DNA of 64,000 nucleotides from a bacterium (lineage in GTDB: Bacteria > Patescibacteriota > Gracilibacteria > JAUYGZ01), in contig JAUYGZ010000011.1 of NCBI GenBank assembly GCA_030690415.1, positions 86,699-150,698 of the forward strand. The letters are read 5' to 3'. The position numbers and the translations under genes were made by a program. Shown here in pieces: positions 35,438 to 43,181 of this stretch. The stretch's first letter is position 1, and each line of letters begins with the position of its first letter. The notes beneath the pieces were generated by a model. That model made no database searches, had not been told where the DNA came from, and saw only the letters and a list, made by a program, of their open reading frames with translations.

Positions 35438-37555
35438 CTACAATCCCCCCAGTGCCCTCTCAATATCCGTCAAGCCATCATCTCCCATGGCAAAGGGGTC
35501 TTTTGGCGGCTGTGGTGGCTTGGAATCATCACTTGTTGAAGAGCCCCCTCCAGACTGAGCCTGGTCATCATCATCAAAAGGGTTTGAGCCCGTTTGCTGA
35601 CCAGGTCCCATAGGATCGACATTCTTCACGATCGGTTCTGAAGAATCAGCAGGGATCGCAGGGATCTCGGTTGGCTGGTTGACATAGCTCACCTTCACTC
35701 CACTATCGTTCGTTTGGGTCGAGGGTCGAGAGTCGATAGTTGAAGGATCATCGGACTTCTTCGATTCGGCCCTAGACTCTAGACTCTCAACTCTTGTCTC
35801 TTGACTCTTGACTTCTGGCACTCCCTTCAAAAACTCCGGTACTTCATTCGTAAAGCGCTTTTCGGTTTGAGGCTTCACACGTGGTTTCGCAGCAGCGGCT
35901 TGCGAAGGCAAAGCCTCTTCCTCTGAACCCTGACTTTGCTCTGCCACAATAGCTGCCTTGGTGCGATCGTGGATGTCAGCCCCTTCCTTATCATCCTTAT
36001 CGTCCTTATCGTCCTTCCCCAATTCCCTCCCATCAGCCGGTAGAGGCTGATGCTTCTGCGAAGGGGTTTCAGGAGCGGGTTGAACGGGAGGAGACGAGGT
36101 TGTCGACGGAATCGATGCTGGAGGAGCCGGAACCGGAGCCTGAGGAGTTGGAGAAGTTGGAATGGCAGTTGGAGGGGGTGGAACCGGCGGAGTCGGAGCT
36201 TGCAGAGGCGGTATAGGAGTTGGCGCTGGTGGTAACGGAGGTGCCTCCATGGTTTGCGGGGCTTCAGGCCTGATTTCTACTGGTTGAGACGGTTGAACAC
36301 GCTGTTCAATACTGGGGCCGGCGGAAGTCTTTGGTTCTGGCGTGTACCCGGCCATGACCTGAGTGACAGGCTTTTGTTCTAGAGTTGTTTGGCCAGCTTC
36401 ACTGAGGCCCAGACGTTCCCGTTGGGTGCTTTGCAATGTTGAAATGATCAGGTTGACTACCTCGGGAAGGGTTCGGCCAGGGAGCTTCAATCCAGCCGCT
36501 TGCACATGTCCCCCACCGCCAAACTTCTGCGCCACTTCCATGACATTGGCCTGAGGGGTTTTTGATCGTAATGAAACTGATATCAGATCAGGACCTTCCT
36601 TAAAAAGAGCTACAATCTCAGCTTCCGGAGCATGGACCAGGAGCTCATCAATGATGTCTCCGGCATCGTCCATGACGGCTCCGGTGACCTTCAGATCCTG
36701 CTGAGTGACCGAAGACCAGACCAGACGATGCTTCGGATCAACCTCAATCTTCGTCAAAATCTTTCCCCAAAGCTTGAGGGTCGAGAGCTTTTTGGTTCGA
36801 AATAAGTACTTGATGATATCCTGTTGATTGGCCCCTTCATCCATGAGCTCTGCGGCGATTTCCATGGATCGGGGCGTCGTATTGGCATTCTGAAAGGATC
36901 CCGTGTCGGTCGTCACGCCACTGAGCAGGAAGGTCGCGGTATCGGGAACAATCAGCTTCTTCTGAAAGTGCTGTTCCATGTCACGGATCAGCCGAAAGAG
37001 GATTTCAGCGGTAGATGAGGCGGTTACATCAATCACATTTATATTCCCAAACTCCGGATTCGAAACGTGGTGATCGATGTTGATGACGGGCAAAGAAGTA
37101 AAGAGATCGGTATTCTCTTCATAGAGCTTGCCCAGTTGAGAGATATCGGCCACATCCACCGTGATGATGAGATCAAAGTGATCAGAGCGCTCTTGACAGC
37201 TCACATTTTTTTCAAAAAACCGACCGTTTTTAGGGGTGATAATGATATGAATCTTGTTGTCTTCGAGTTGATACTTCAGGCGATCCACCTCGGTCTTGTC
37301 ACAATCCAGAGTCACCACGAAATCCCGTCCTCCTGGGACGTCTTGACTCAGCTGCGCTATTTCGGGCATAAACTGAAAGCTTTCCGGTACCAAGTCCGCA
37401 CACGCGGCAGTGACCTCCTTCCCCAGGAGGGTCAAAGCTTTGTGTAGAGCCATAATGCTCCCAATCGCGTCGCCGTCAGGCTTGCGGTGGGTGCAGAGAA
37501 GGATTTTTTCACTGCGCTCGATGTGCGCAATGATCTCTTGGAAAGAAACATTCAT
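35438..37555 (-). CDS. DHH-family phosphoesterase (NrnA-like) with long disordered tail
   Basis: The first 375 residues form a DHH/DHHA1 enzyme. Visible motifs are HRKPDGDAIGS near the start, the DCD and TVDVADIS strands, the DHH motif in NIDHHVSNPEFG, and the DHHA1 signature GGGGHVQAAG. NrnA-type enzymes degrade short oligoribonucleotides and dephosphorylate pAp; cyclic dinucleotide substrates are also known in the superfamily. The remaining 330 residues are Pro-, Ser- and Glu-rich and appear disordered, far longer than the family norm. This tail includes KDDKDDK and SQETRVESLESRAE segments, both encoded by short tandem DNA repeats. A canonical promoter (37601-37629) precedes the ATG. Confidence 0.87.
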   Translation of the reverse strand: MNVSFQEIIAHIERSEKILLCTHRKPDGDAIGSIMALHKALTLLGKEVTAACADLVPESFQFMPEIAQLSQDVPGGRDFVVTLDCDKTEVDRLKYQLEDNKIHIIITPKNGRFFEKNVSCQERSDHFDLIITVDVADISQLGKLYEENTDLFTSLPVINIDHHVSNPEFGNINVIDVTASSTAEILFRLIRDMEQHFQKKLIVPDTATFLLSGVTTDTGSFQNANTTPRSMEIAAELMDEGANQQDIIKYLFRTKKLSTLKLWGKILTKIEVDPKHRLVWSSVTQQDLKVTGAVMDDAGDIIDELLVHAPEAEIVALFKEGPDLISVSLRSKTPQANVMEVAQKFGGGGHVQAAGLKLPGRTLPEVVNLIISTLQSTQRERLGLSEAGQTTLEQKPVTQVMAGYTPEPKTSAGPSIEQRVQPSQPVEIRPEAPQTMEAPPLPPAPTPIPPLQAPTPPVPPPPTAIPTSPTPQAPVPAPPASIPSTTSSPPVQPAPETPSQKHQPLPADGRELGKDDKDDKDDKEGADIHDRTKAAIVAEQSQGSEEEALPSQAAAAKPRVKPQTEKRFTNEVPEFLKGVPEVKSQETRVESLESRAESKKSDDPSTIDSRPSTQTNDSGVKVSYVNQPTEIPAIPADSSEPIVKNVDPMGPGQQTGSNPFDDDDQAQSGGGSSTSDDSKPPQPPKDPFAMGDDGLTDIERALGGL
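35718..35814. repeat. Two in-frame heptamer arrays in the DHH tail
   Basis: Four units of GTCGAGG or close variants (35718-35745) and six of TAGACTC, TCAACTC or TTGACTC (35773-35814) lie inside the disordered tail. Seven is not a multiple of three, so the encoded peptide cycles through frames and gives no simple amino-acid repeat. Confidence 0.75.
35991..36017. repeat. In-frame 9-bp tandem repeat (TCGTCCTTA)
   Basis: TCATCCTTA, TCGTCCTTA and a partial third unit encode DKDDKDDK on the minus strand. The same 9-mer occurs at 2215-2241 (reverse complement) and 49790-49825. Confidence 0.7.
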
Positions 37556-37600
37556 TAGCTGGCGGCTAGATGGGAGTTCTACAACTTTCGTTGTTAAACT

Positions 37601-37629
37601 ATAATAACATACTAATATAGTGCTGTCAA
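37601..37629 (-). promoter_or_regulatory. Promoter of the DHH gene
   Basis: On the minus strand TTGACA (37624-37629) and TATTAT (37601-37606) are exactly 17 bases apart. A small ACAAC/GTTGT hairpin lies between the -10 box and the start codon. The rest of 37631-37780 shows nothing I can name. Confidence 0.7.
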
Positions 37630-37780
37630 ATAGAAGATGTCTATTTATTGCCTTTCACAAGCCAAATAATCAAATTCGGGGTTTGCAGGCCAAAACAGCA
37701 AGAATGAACACTAGCACCCAAAAGTAAGGAGTACAAACAAAAAAACCCGTTTGAATGAGTTCATATCTTCTCCTCCACCT

Positions 37781-38710
37781 CTATAACACAGCCTCAGGAG
37801 GGAGATACTCCTGAACGAATCGTTCCGCATACTCGATGATCTTGCCCGCCACGCTGATTTTACTCACTTCTTCGAGTTCCTCAAAGCCGGGATTGGCATT
37901 GACCTCCATAATAGCAGGGCCATGTTTGGTCTGGATGATATCCACTCCAGCTACCTCCAGCCCTACAGCTTTTGTGGCCCGGATTGCCAGGTGGATTTCC
38001 TTTTGGGAAGGTGTATAGGGTCTTCCGCTCCCTCCCTGCCCAACATTCGATCGGAACTCTCCTTCCTGGGCCACTCGTTCCATGGAGGCGATGACTTCCC
38101 CTCCTACGACAAAGAGGCGGAGGTCTTTCCCATTGGATTCAGCGATGTATTCCTGGAGGAGGATCTCATTTTTCCCACCAAGGCTTCCTGAAAGAATCCC
38201 ATAGGTTGACTTCACCGACCGGTCGCTTTCCACGATGGCAACACCTTCCCCATACGATCCATAGACCGTTTTCATAATGATTGGAAACTGACCGATATAT
38301 TTCACTGCCTGGTCCAGGTACTGAGCACTGCTGAGCACTGCCGTCTTGACGACCGGAATATTGTAATGGCTCAGGACCTGGAGGGTCTGGAGCTTGCTTT
38401 TGGCCCTCAAAATATTGTTGTACTCGTTCAGCATAGGGACTCCCATAAGCTGTAGATGTTCGATCACCGCTATCTTTAGCTGGGTATTGGTCAAAACAGA
38501 AACCCGGGGAATGATGAGATCCACTTCAGGAAACTTCCGTCGACCATTCCGGATGTCGAGCTTTCCATTTCCGTCAAAAAACATCGTGCACCGTTGAAAA
38601 CGAATCATACTCACTTCGTGTCCTCTTTTTTGAGCCTCTTCCGAGAGTCTTCTCTGTTCATACATAAAACGCCTATTGAGAGCGCGAAAAGACAAAATAC
38701 CGATGTGCAT
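37781..38710 (-). CDS. rimK: RimK-family ATP-grasp alpha-L-glutamate ligase
   Basis: The protein has 309 residues from the ATG at 38710 (MHIGILSFRALNRRF). The 88 residues open upstream have no homologous look and overlap the previous gene. It has the RimK layout: an N-terminal pre-ATP-grasp domain, then the ATP-grasp with KTVYGSYGEGV as the glycine loop, QEYIAES, RLFVVGGEVIASMER and the metal ligands in GPAIMEVNANPGFEELEE. RimK adds glutamate residues to the C-terminus of ribosomal protein S6 and related enzymes modify other acceptors. It lies 64 bases after the ligase/peptidase fusion gene and completes the 38-41.8 kb operon. The acceptor here is unknown. Confidence 0.9.
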   Translation of the reverse strand: MHIGILSFRALNRRFMYEQRRLSEEAQKRGHEVSMIRFQRCTMFFDGNGKLDIRNGRRKFPEVDLIIPRVSVLTNTQLKIAVIEHLQLMGVPMLNEYNNILRAKSKLQTLQVLSHYNIPVVKTAVLSSAQYLDQAVKYIGQFPIIMKTVYGSYGEGVAIVESDRSVKSTYGILSGSLGGKNEILLQEYIAESNGKDLRLFVVGGEVIASMERVAQEGEFRSNVGQGGSGRPYTPSQKEIHLAIRATKAVGLEVAGVDIIQTKHGPAIMEVNANPGFEELEEVSKISVAGKIIEYAERFVQEYLPPEAVL

Positions 38711-38774
38711 GAATTCGGGGATTACAAAAAATTGGCTCAAGAACAGGGTGAGTGTATCGCTCGTCTTTGAGAAA

Positions 38775-41159
38775 TCAAGAAAAAGCTCCGCCTCCTGGTA
38801 AGTACTGTGGATCTCTGATCCCTTTGATCTGGCGAACGAGATCCACCTGACTGAGAGCAAACTTTCCGAGGAAGAGATCTTTCCACTCTCCACCTCCTCT
38901 GATGTAATCCCCAACTTCGAGATAGCCCCAGTAGTACAAAGCGTTTTTGGGGAAGGCCCCGGGCTGGCCGGCATCGAGCAACCCTCTCTTCACCTTCACG
39001 GCGCCCTTCCAGGCTTCATCAGGGGTTTGATAGGTGCAGAGTCGATCAAAGACCGCTCGAAAACCCTCTTCTCTCGCCCACTGGGCTGCGTGGAAGCTGA
39101 GCAGAGCGCCTCGGTATCCCTCTGAGACGACCCTGCTTTGATGAAAGACGGCTAGACCCTCCTGGGTTTTGAGGTAGTGGGCAGTCCCTCGTCGAAAGAC
39201 CTGAAATGGCTGTATTTTACCATTTTCTGTACAGTACACATGGACCTCGATCTCATGAGCAATGAGCTTTTTGACGTCTTCCTCAGAAAACATTTCATCG
39301 GCTTTGACGAGGAGACGGTTTTTCTTTCCGACGACGCATCGGGACACAATCCCCTCTTTCGTCTTCACCTGCCAGTTGTGCAGCCCCTTCTCTTTCAAAA
39401 AGCTCTGCATCAGTGTGACCACCGCGTCCGAAGGGAGAGTGCGGTCTTCATGAGCTTCGGATCTTTTCAATCCTTTCAGGGCTTTTTCAGCCTGAGCCAG
39501 GATATGGCTGGGGGGAAGTCCCATGAGGAGTTCAGCCTGTCGGGGGAAATGATCATCATCCCCAATAACCGCAATAAGATCGGCCTTTTGCAGGAGCTCG
39601 CGGCGTTTCTCGTCAAAAAGACGACCGATGGGCTTGTTCAGATCTATCCTGAGGGCCTGGAGCTCGGATCTGATTTGAATAAGGTTTTCGGGAAGCGGTT
39701 TATAAACAAACCGGGGCTCATAGTGCTCCTCTTCGAAAAAGCGCTTTTTTTCTTCTGCCAAGTTCAGAGGGCGGAGCTGACTTACCAGACTGAGCTGACG
39801 GTCAAAGTTGGCGAGTCGATTATCATTTTGGTGCCAATACGATTCATCCGATTCAGTATGGAGTCTGAGAGATCTGGCTTTTCCAGATGAAGAGTCTTCC
39901 TTCGGTATCAGCTTATTTTCAGTCCCTCGAGTCACATCCAGAAAAAAATTCGAAAGGACTTTCTTTCCCAGGATGACCTGGTGCGTTTCATCCGCCATTT
40001 CCAGAGGATAAAAAACCGTTTTACCCCGATCCCCCTGGAGGGTGTATCCCAGGGTCAGCTTCTCAGCATTTTTCTTATGAGCAATCTTTTGAAACAGCTT
40101 TTCCTCCAGATAATTCTTGTTCATCGTGGGATTCATTCGGGCTTTCCCGGTGGTGGTCCCATGCTTTAGATTCAGCGTGATTTCCTCAGACATCCCGATC
40201 ACCTTCTTTCCACTCAGAGCCTGGATACCCCTCTCGATCTTATTTCCAAATAAATCTTGAGCCAATCGTACACCTTTCTCGGGGGTTTGTACCTTCACTC
40301 CCGCCACGCGATCGAGCCGATCTCGTAAAGGAGCCAGATTCGCGATCTGCACCGCCAGGCCGGCACGGGCATTGATCTCCAGAAGGGCTGGGCCCATATC
40401 TTCATCGATCACGACATCCACGGCGAGGTAGCCGAGGGTGACGAGCTGCTGGATTTGAGTCGCCAAAAGGAGAATTTCTTCCCAAAACGGAATCTTAGTC
40501 CCTTTCAAATTTCCAAAATCAGGATGTTCTTTGATGATTCGGCCATAGTGAGCCATATGGGTGATCTCGCCCTTTGACAGGTCAACCCCAAGGCCAAGCC
40601 CTCCCATATGGATATTTGCTTTTCCATGGCTTTCAGAAGTCGGGACTCTCACCATGGCCATGACCGGGACCATGTTGTAGACGATGACCCGAATATCAGG
40701 GAGACCAAAGGTTCCGAGTGTTTTCATTTCCGGATGACAAATCAAGCGTTGTTCGAAGAATACGGTGTCAGGACTTCCTGTGATAGAGTAACGGCCTTCC
40801 AGGGTATCCGTCACATGCTCTATCATTTCCTCCTGGGAAAAAAAATCACCTTTCGCCGTAATCCAACCATCATGCTCACGATTGGTAATCACCACAATCC
40901 CCTCTCCTCCGAAGCCTGCATTCGGTTTCAGCACAAAGTCATTCGGCAGAGAGTCCCAAGGGAATTTCTGCAATTCCGCTTCGGAAGTGATTTTCCCTAA
41001 CAATCGAGCGGAGCTGACTCCCCTTGCGGCGAGGTACTGCTTCGTCCGCATCTTGTCATCCGCAAACTGAATCTGAGCCTTTTTATTCAAAGGCTTGATA
41101 TAGAGCAGATTACGGGCGTTGATGCCCAGTATCCCATGGTGGTTCCAAAATTTCAGCAT
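38775..41159 (-). CDS. ATP-grasp ligase / RimB-like / DUF1704 (QEGLA) metallopeptidase fusion
   Basis: This 794-residue protein joins three units. Residues 1-305 are an alpha-L-glutamate-ligase-related ATP-grasp (FVLKPNAGFGGEGIVV; ALLEINARAGLAVQIAN). Residues 310-420 resemble the RimB-type retropepsin domain (IGMSEEITL; VILGKKVLSNFFLDVTRG), but the usual DTGA catalytic turn reads NPTM, so it looks inactive. Residues 470-794 are DUF1704, with the zinc motif HEIEVH (H635, E636, H640) and the QEGLA motif (E667). Eukaryotic DUF1704 members (MATCAP) remove a C-terminal tyrosine from tubulin. One chain thus unites an amino-acid ligase and a carboxypeptidase-like domain. It starts 3 bases after the HTH gene. 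Confidence 0.85.
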   Translation of the reverse strand: MLKFWNHHGILGINARNLLYIKPLNKKAQIQFADDKMRTKQYLAARGVSSARLLGKITSEAELQKFPWDSLPNDFVLKPNAGFGGEGIVVITNREHDGWITAKGDFFSQEEMIEHVTDTLEGRYSITGSPDTVFFEQRLICHPEMKTLGTFGLPDIRVIVYNMVPVMAMVRVPTSESHGKANIHMGGLGLGVDLSKGEITHMAHYGRIIKEHPDFGNLKGTKIPFWEEILLLATQIQQLVTLGYLAVDVVIDEDMGPALLEINARAGLAVQIANLAPLRDRLDRVAGVKVQTPEKGVRLAQDLFGNKIERGIQALSGKKVIGMSEEITLNLKHGTTTGKARMNPTMNKNYLEEKLFQKIAHKKNAEKLTLGYTLQGDRGKTVFYPLEMADETHQVILGKKVLSNFFLDVTRGTENKLIPKEDSSSGKARSLRLHTESDESYWHQNDNRLANFDRQLSLVSQLRPLNLAEEKKRFFEEEHYEPRFVYKPLPENLIQIRSELQALRIDLNKPIGRLFDEKRRELLQKADLIAVIGDDDHFPRQAELLMGLPPSHILAQAEKALKGLKRSEAHEDRTLPSDAVVTLMQSFLKEKGLHNWQVKTKEGIVSRCVVGKKNRLLVKADEMFSEEDVKKLIAHEIEVHVYCTENGKIQPFQVFRRGTAHYLKTQEGLAVFHQSRVVSEGYRGALLSFHAAQWAREEGFRAVFDRLCTYQTPDEAWKGAVKVKRGLLDAGQPGAFPKNALYYWGYLEVGDYIRGGGEWKDLFLGKFALSQVDLVRQIKGIRDPQYLPGGGAFS

Positions 41160-41162
41160 GGA

Positions 41163-41828
41163 CTAGGCAAAAAGTCTCAAAATCATCAGTAAAGGCAACA
41201 AGCCCATCATCACAAACAAAAACACAGCGTAAAGTTTTTTCACAAACTGTTCCATCCGAACCTGTTTTTCGAGCTGAGCAATGTCATCCTGCTTCAATCG
41301 GTTTTCCTCCGAAAGCTGGAGGAGCTCCTGTTTTTGCTTTTTGAATGCTATCAAAGGAACCATAGACTTCACCTGAGCTTCGAGCTTTCCGACCTGGTAA
41401 TTGGCCATTTCCAGTTTTTGACGCGCTTCTTTCAGCTCCCCTTCCCCCTTCTCGTAGAGCCCTTTGTAGATGGCGACTTCCGGATCTCGTTTAAGGAGTG
41501 AGTTTCGAATACCGGCAAATTCGGCATCGTCGCCATCTCCATCCTGCTCCATCACCTGAGCTTCATGAATATCGTGAAACTCACGATGAGAAGACCTGGG
41601 CCGGATTTCCTCCCGTAGTTCTCGTTTTGCCTTCACCTGCTCAAGTTGTTGCTCGGCCAGGAGCTGAGCTTTGAAGTTGAGAAGTTCTTCTTCAGAAAAA
41701 TAGAGCTGTCGACCTCGGCGTACAGAAGAGATAGTATCTTTCTTCGCATAGCGATCCAGGGTTCGGAGCGAGACATTCAAAATCTCTGCCGCAAAGGGTC
41801 GTGAAACGGTGTGCTGGTCAGTGCTCAT
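41163..41828 (-). CDS. Tail-anchored HTH / coiled-coil protein
   Basis: This 221-residue protein starts with a MerR/excisionase-like helix-turn-helix (about 5-55: AAEILNVSLRTLDRYAKK, then SVRRGRQLYFSEEEL). A charged linker and coiled coil (about 120-190) follow, and a single membrane helix ends it (about 198-219). DNA binding at one end and a membrane anchor at the other recall RacA of Bacillus, which tethers the chromosome, though RacA has no membrane helix of this kind. It is the first gene of the operon with the ligase/peptidase fusion and rimK. A phased 22-bp repeat array lies 190 bases upstream of its start and may be its binding region. AAGGAG sits directly before the ATG. Confidence 0.75.
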   Translation of the reverse strand: MSTDQHTVSRPFAAEILNVSLRTLDRYAKKDTISSVRRGRQLYFSEEELLNFKAQLLAEQQLEQVKAKRELREEIRPRSSHREFHDIHEAQVMEQDGDGDDAEFAGIRNSLLKRDPEVAIYKGLYEKGEGELKEARQKLEMANYQVGKLEAQVKSMVPLIAFKKQKQELLQLSEENRLKQDDIAQLEKQVRMEQFVKKLYAVFLFVMMGLLPLLMILRLFA

Positions 41829-41841
41829 ACTCCTTCACTTT

Positions 41842-41880
41842 AGGAATAACATAATGTGTTTGAGGATACCTCAGGAATAA
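41842..41880 (-). promoter_or_regulatory. Direct repeats and dyad upstream of the HTH gene
   Basis: AGGAATAA occurs at 41842-41849 and 41873-41880, 31 bases (three helical turns) apart. GAGG-ATA-CCTC (41862-41872) is a dyad just before the second copy. The arrangement suggests autoregulation by a helix-turn-helix protein. Confidence 0.4.
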
Positions 41881-42017
41881 TCAATAGAGCTTCGTAGTAT
41901 TTGAAGATCAAGGTGATAGAGATCGTGCATATCGTATTAAGAAATCGTGTCATAGAAAGGTACGATGACTTCCCTATTATACTCACAGCTTACGCACTGA
42001 CAACGCAAAGTAGACAT

Positions 42018-42324
42018 GTCGAGTCGACAGTTGGCACTGTCCAGTCGACACATAATATCTGGCGAGTCGACATGACAGCCGTGGCGAGTCGCCAGGGTGG
42101 GGGAGTATCTCAAGGGTCTCTGAGATTTTATGTAGACAACATGACAGTGGCGACTAGACATGTAGACAGTGACGACTGGACACGCTAAAGATGGCGAGTC
42201 GACAGTGGAGTACTGTCTACATGAAATGGCTTATATGAATGAATGAGAATGTCGACATGGCGAGTCGACATGGAGATAGTGTCGAGTAGACACGCTAAGG
42301 ATGTCGAGTCGACAGGGAAGCCCC
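42018..42324. repeat. Iteron-like array, 14 positions at 22-bp period
   Basis: The core GTCGAGTCGACAG or GGCGAGTCGACAT begins at 42018, 42039, 42061, 42083, 42149, 42171, 42193, 42259, 42281 and 42303. Steps are 21, 22, 22, 66, 22, 22, 66, 22 and 22, so the gaps are exact multiples of 22. Position 42127 holds a partial core (GTAGACA) in the same phase. Other half-sites GTAGACA or GTCGACA occur at 42010, 42162 and 42251. The core contains the palindrome GTCGAC. Two units share the tail CACGCTAA-G. The array is non-coding and lies between the HTH gene and ssb, within the gene-free stretch 41829-42463. Confidence 0.85.
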
Positions 42325-42395
42325 GAGGTCACTCGGGTCTCCGACCCGCCTGAGCGGACGGGCAGGTAAGGGGCCAGGGGACTCAGGGCCCTGGC
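42322..42395 (-). terminator. Tandem GC-rich hairpins beside the iteron array
   Basis: CCCGAG-GTCA-CTCGGG (42322-42337) is a perfect hairpin. GCCAGGG (42373-42379) and CCCTGGC (42389-42395) form another. Between them lies a GC-rich element of the form CCGCCTGAGCGG. They could end ssb transcription on the minus strand or be dispersed repeats. There is no clear U-tract. Confidence 0.4.
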
Positions 42396-42463
42396 GCGGA
42401 GTATTCTGAAAACCTTCATGGTTCATGCTCTTCAGCTCCGTAGAATCTTCTTTTTTGACAAAT

Positions 42464-42919
42464 CTAAAACGGCAAATCCTCCACAGCAATTTTCTCCTCA
42501 GGCATTGAGGACATGTTTGGGGAATAATCTGATGATTCGTTCTGGTTGATGCCTCCAGAGAAGCCCTGGTCTCCCCCAACACCTCCCTTGGGAGTCAGGA
42601 TGATCATGTTTTCAGCGACGATCTCGGTACGGTATTGCTTTACGCCCTGATCATTGTCCCAGCTGCGGGTCTGTAGTCGTCCTTCAAAGTAGGTTTTCGT
42701 GCCCTTTTTCAGATACTGTCCGGCGATTTCAGCAAGTCGGCCCCAACAGACGATATTGTGAAACTCGACAGCCTCCTGTTTTTGATTGGTATTTTTATCG
42801 TTCCAAACTCGATTTGTCGCGACACCAACGGTGCAGACCATCTGACCACTGGGGATCTGTCGTACTTCCGGGTCGCGAGTCAGATTTCCAATAATTTGTA
42901 CCTTGTTGAGGCTGTACAT
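42464..42919 (-). CDS. ssb: Single-stranded DNA-binding protein
   Basis: This 151-residue SSB has the OB fold at about 1-110 (NKVQIIGNLTRDPEVR, FHNIVCWGRLAEIAGQYLKKGTKTYFEGRLQTR). A short Gly/Asn/Ser linker ends in the acidic tip EDLPF, which recruits partner proteins. It coats single-stranded DNA in replication and repair. The start at 42919 lies directly behind a heptamer array (42921-42969) and shows no Shine-Dalgarno sequence. Confidence 0.97.
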   Translation of the reverse strand: MYSLNKVQIIGNLTRDPEVRQIPSGQMVCTVGVATNRVWNDKNTNQKQEAVEFHNIVCWGRLAEIAGQYLKKGTKTYFEGRLQTRSWDNDQGVKQYRTEIVAENMIILTPKGGVGGDQGFSGGINQNESSDYSPNMSSMPEEKIAVEDLPF

Positions 42920-42920
42920 A

Positions 42921-42969
42921 GTGAGGAGTTAGGAGATAGGAGATAGGAGATAGGAGATAGGAAGGAGGA
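42921..42969. repeat. Heptamer array (GATAGGA) at the ssb start
   Basis: About seven units of GATAGGA and variants lie immediately upstream of the ssb start codon on the minus strand, in the ribosome-binding region. The remainder of the intergenic space to 43181 shows nothing I can name. Confidence 0.8.
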
Positions 42970-43181
42970 GTGGGGAGATCAGCGGCCGCTCGTCGAGGGT
43001 ATTTGAGCTGCGGCAACCGTTCAGAGTAATAAGTAGTGGAACGCTATCATGGGAGAGAAAAGAGGTAAAGGTGAGTGGCAGCTCATTGAGAGAATACATA
43101 AAAAAATATATATACCAAGAAGGGTGACTTGTGTCATTTCCAGAATGCTGCTCCTGTCGTATTCAGAGTAAGGCAAGCCTT

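Noticed and set aside
41901..42188. Plus-strand reading frame of 95 residues across the iteron array
   Set aside because: The 22-base period is not a multiple of three, the frame gives no coherent protein, and the repeats explain the sequence.
42018..42324. CRISPR array
   Set aside because: The repeated core is only 13 bases and the space between cores is 8-9 bases; cores are degenerate, the gaps follow the same grid, and no cas gene is near.
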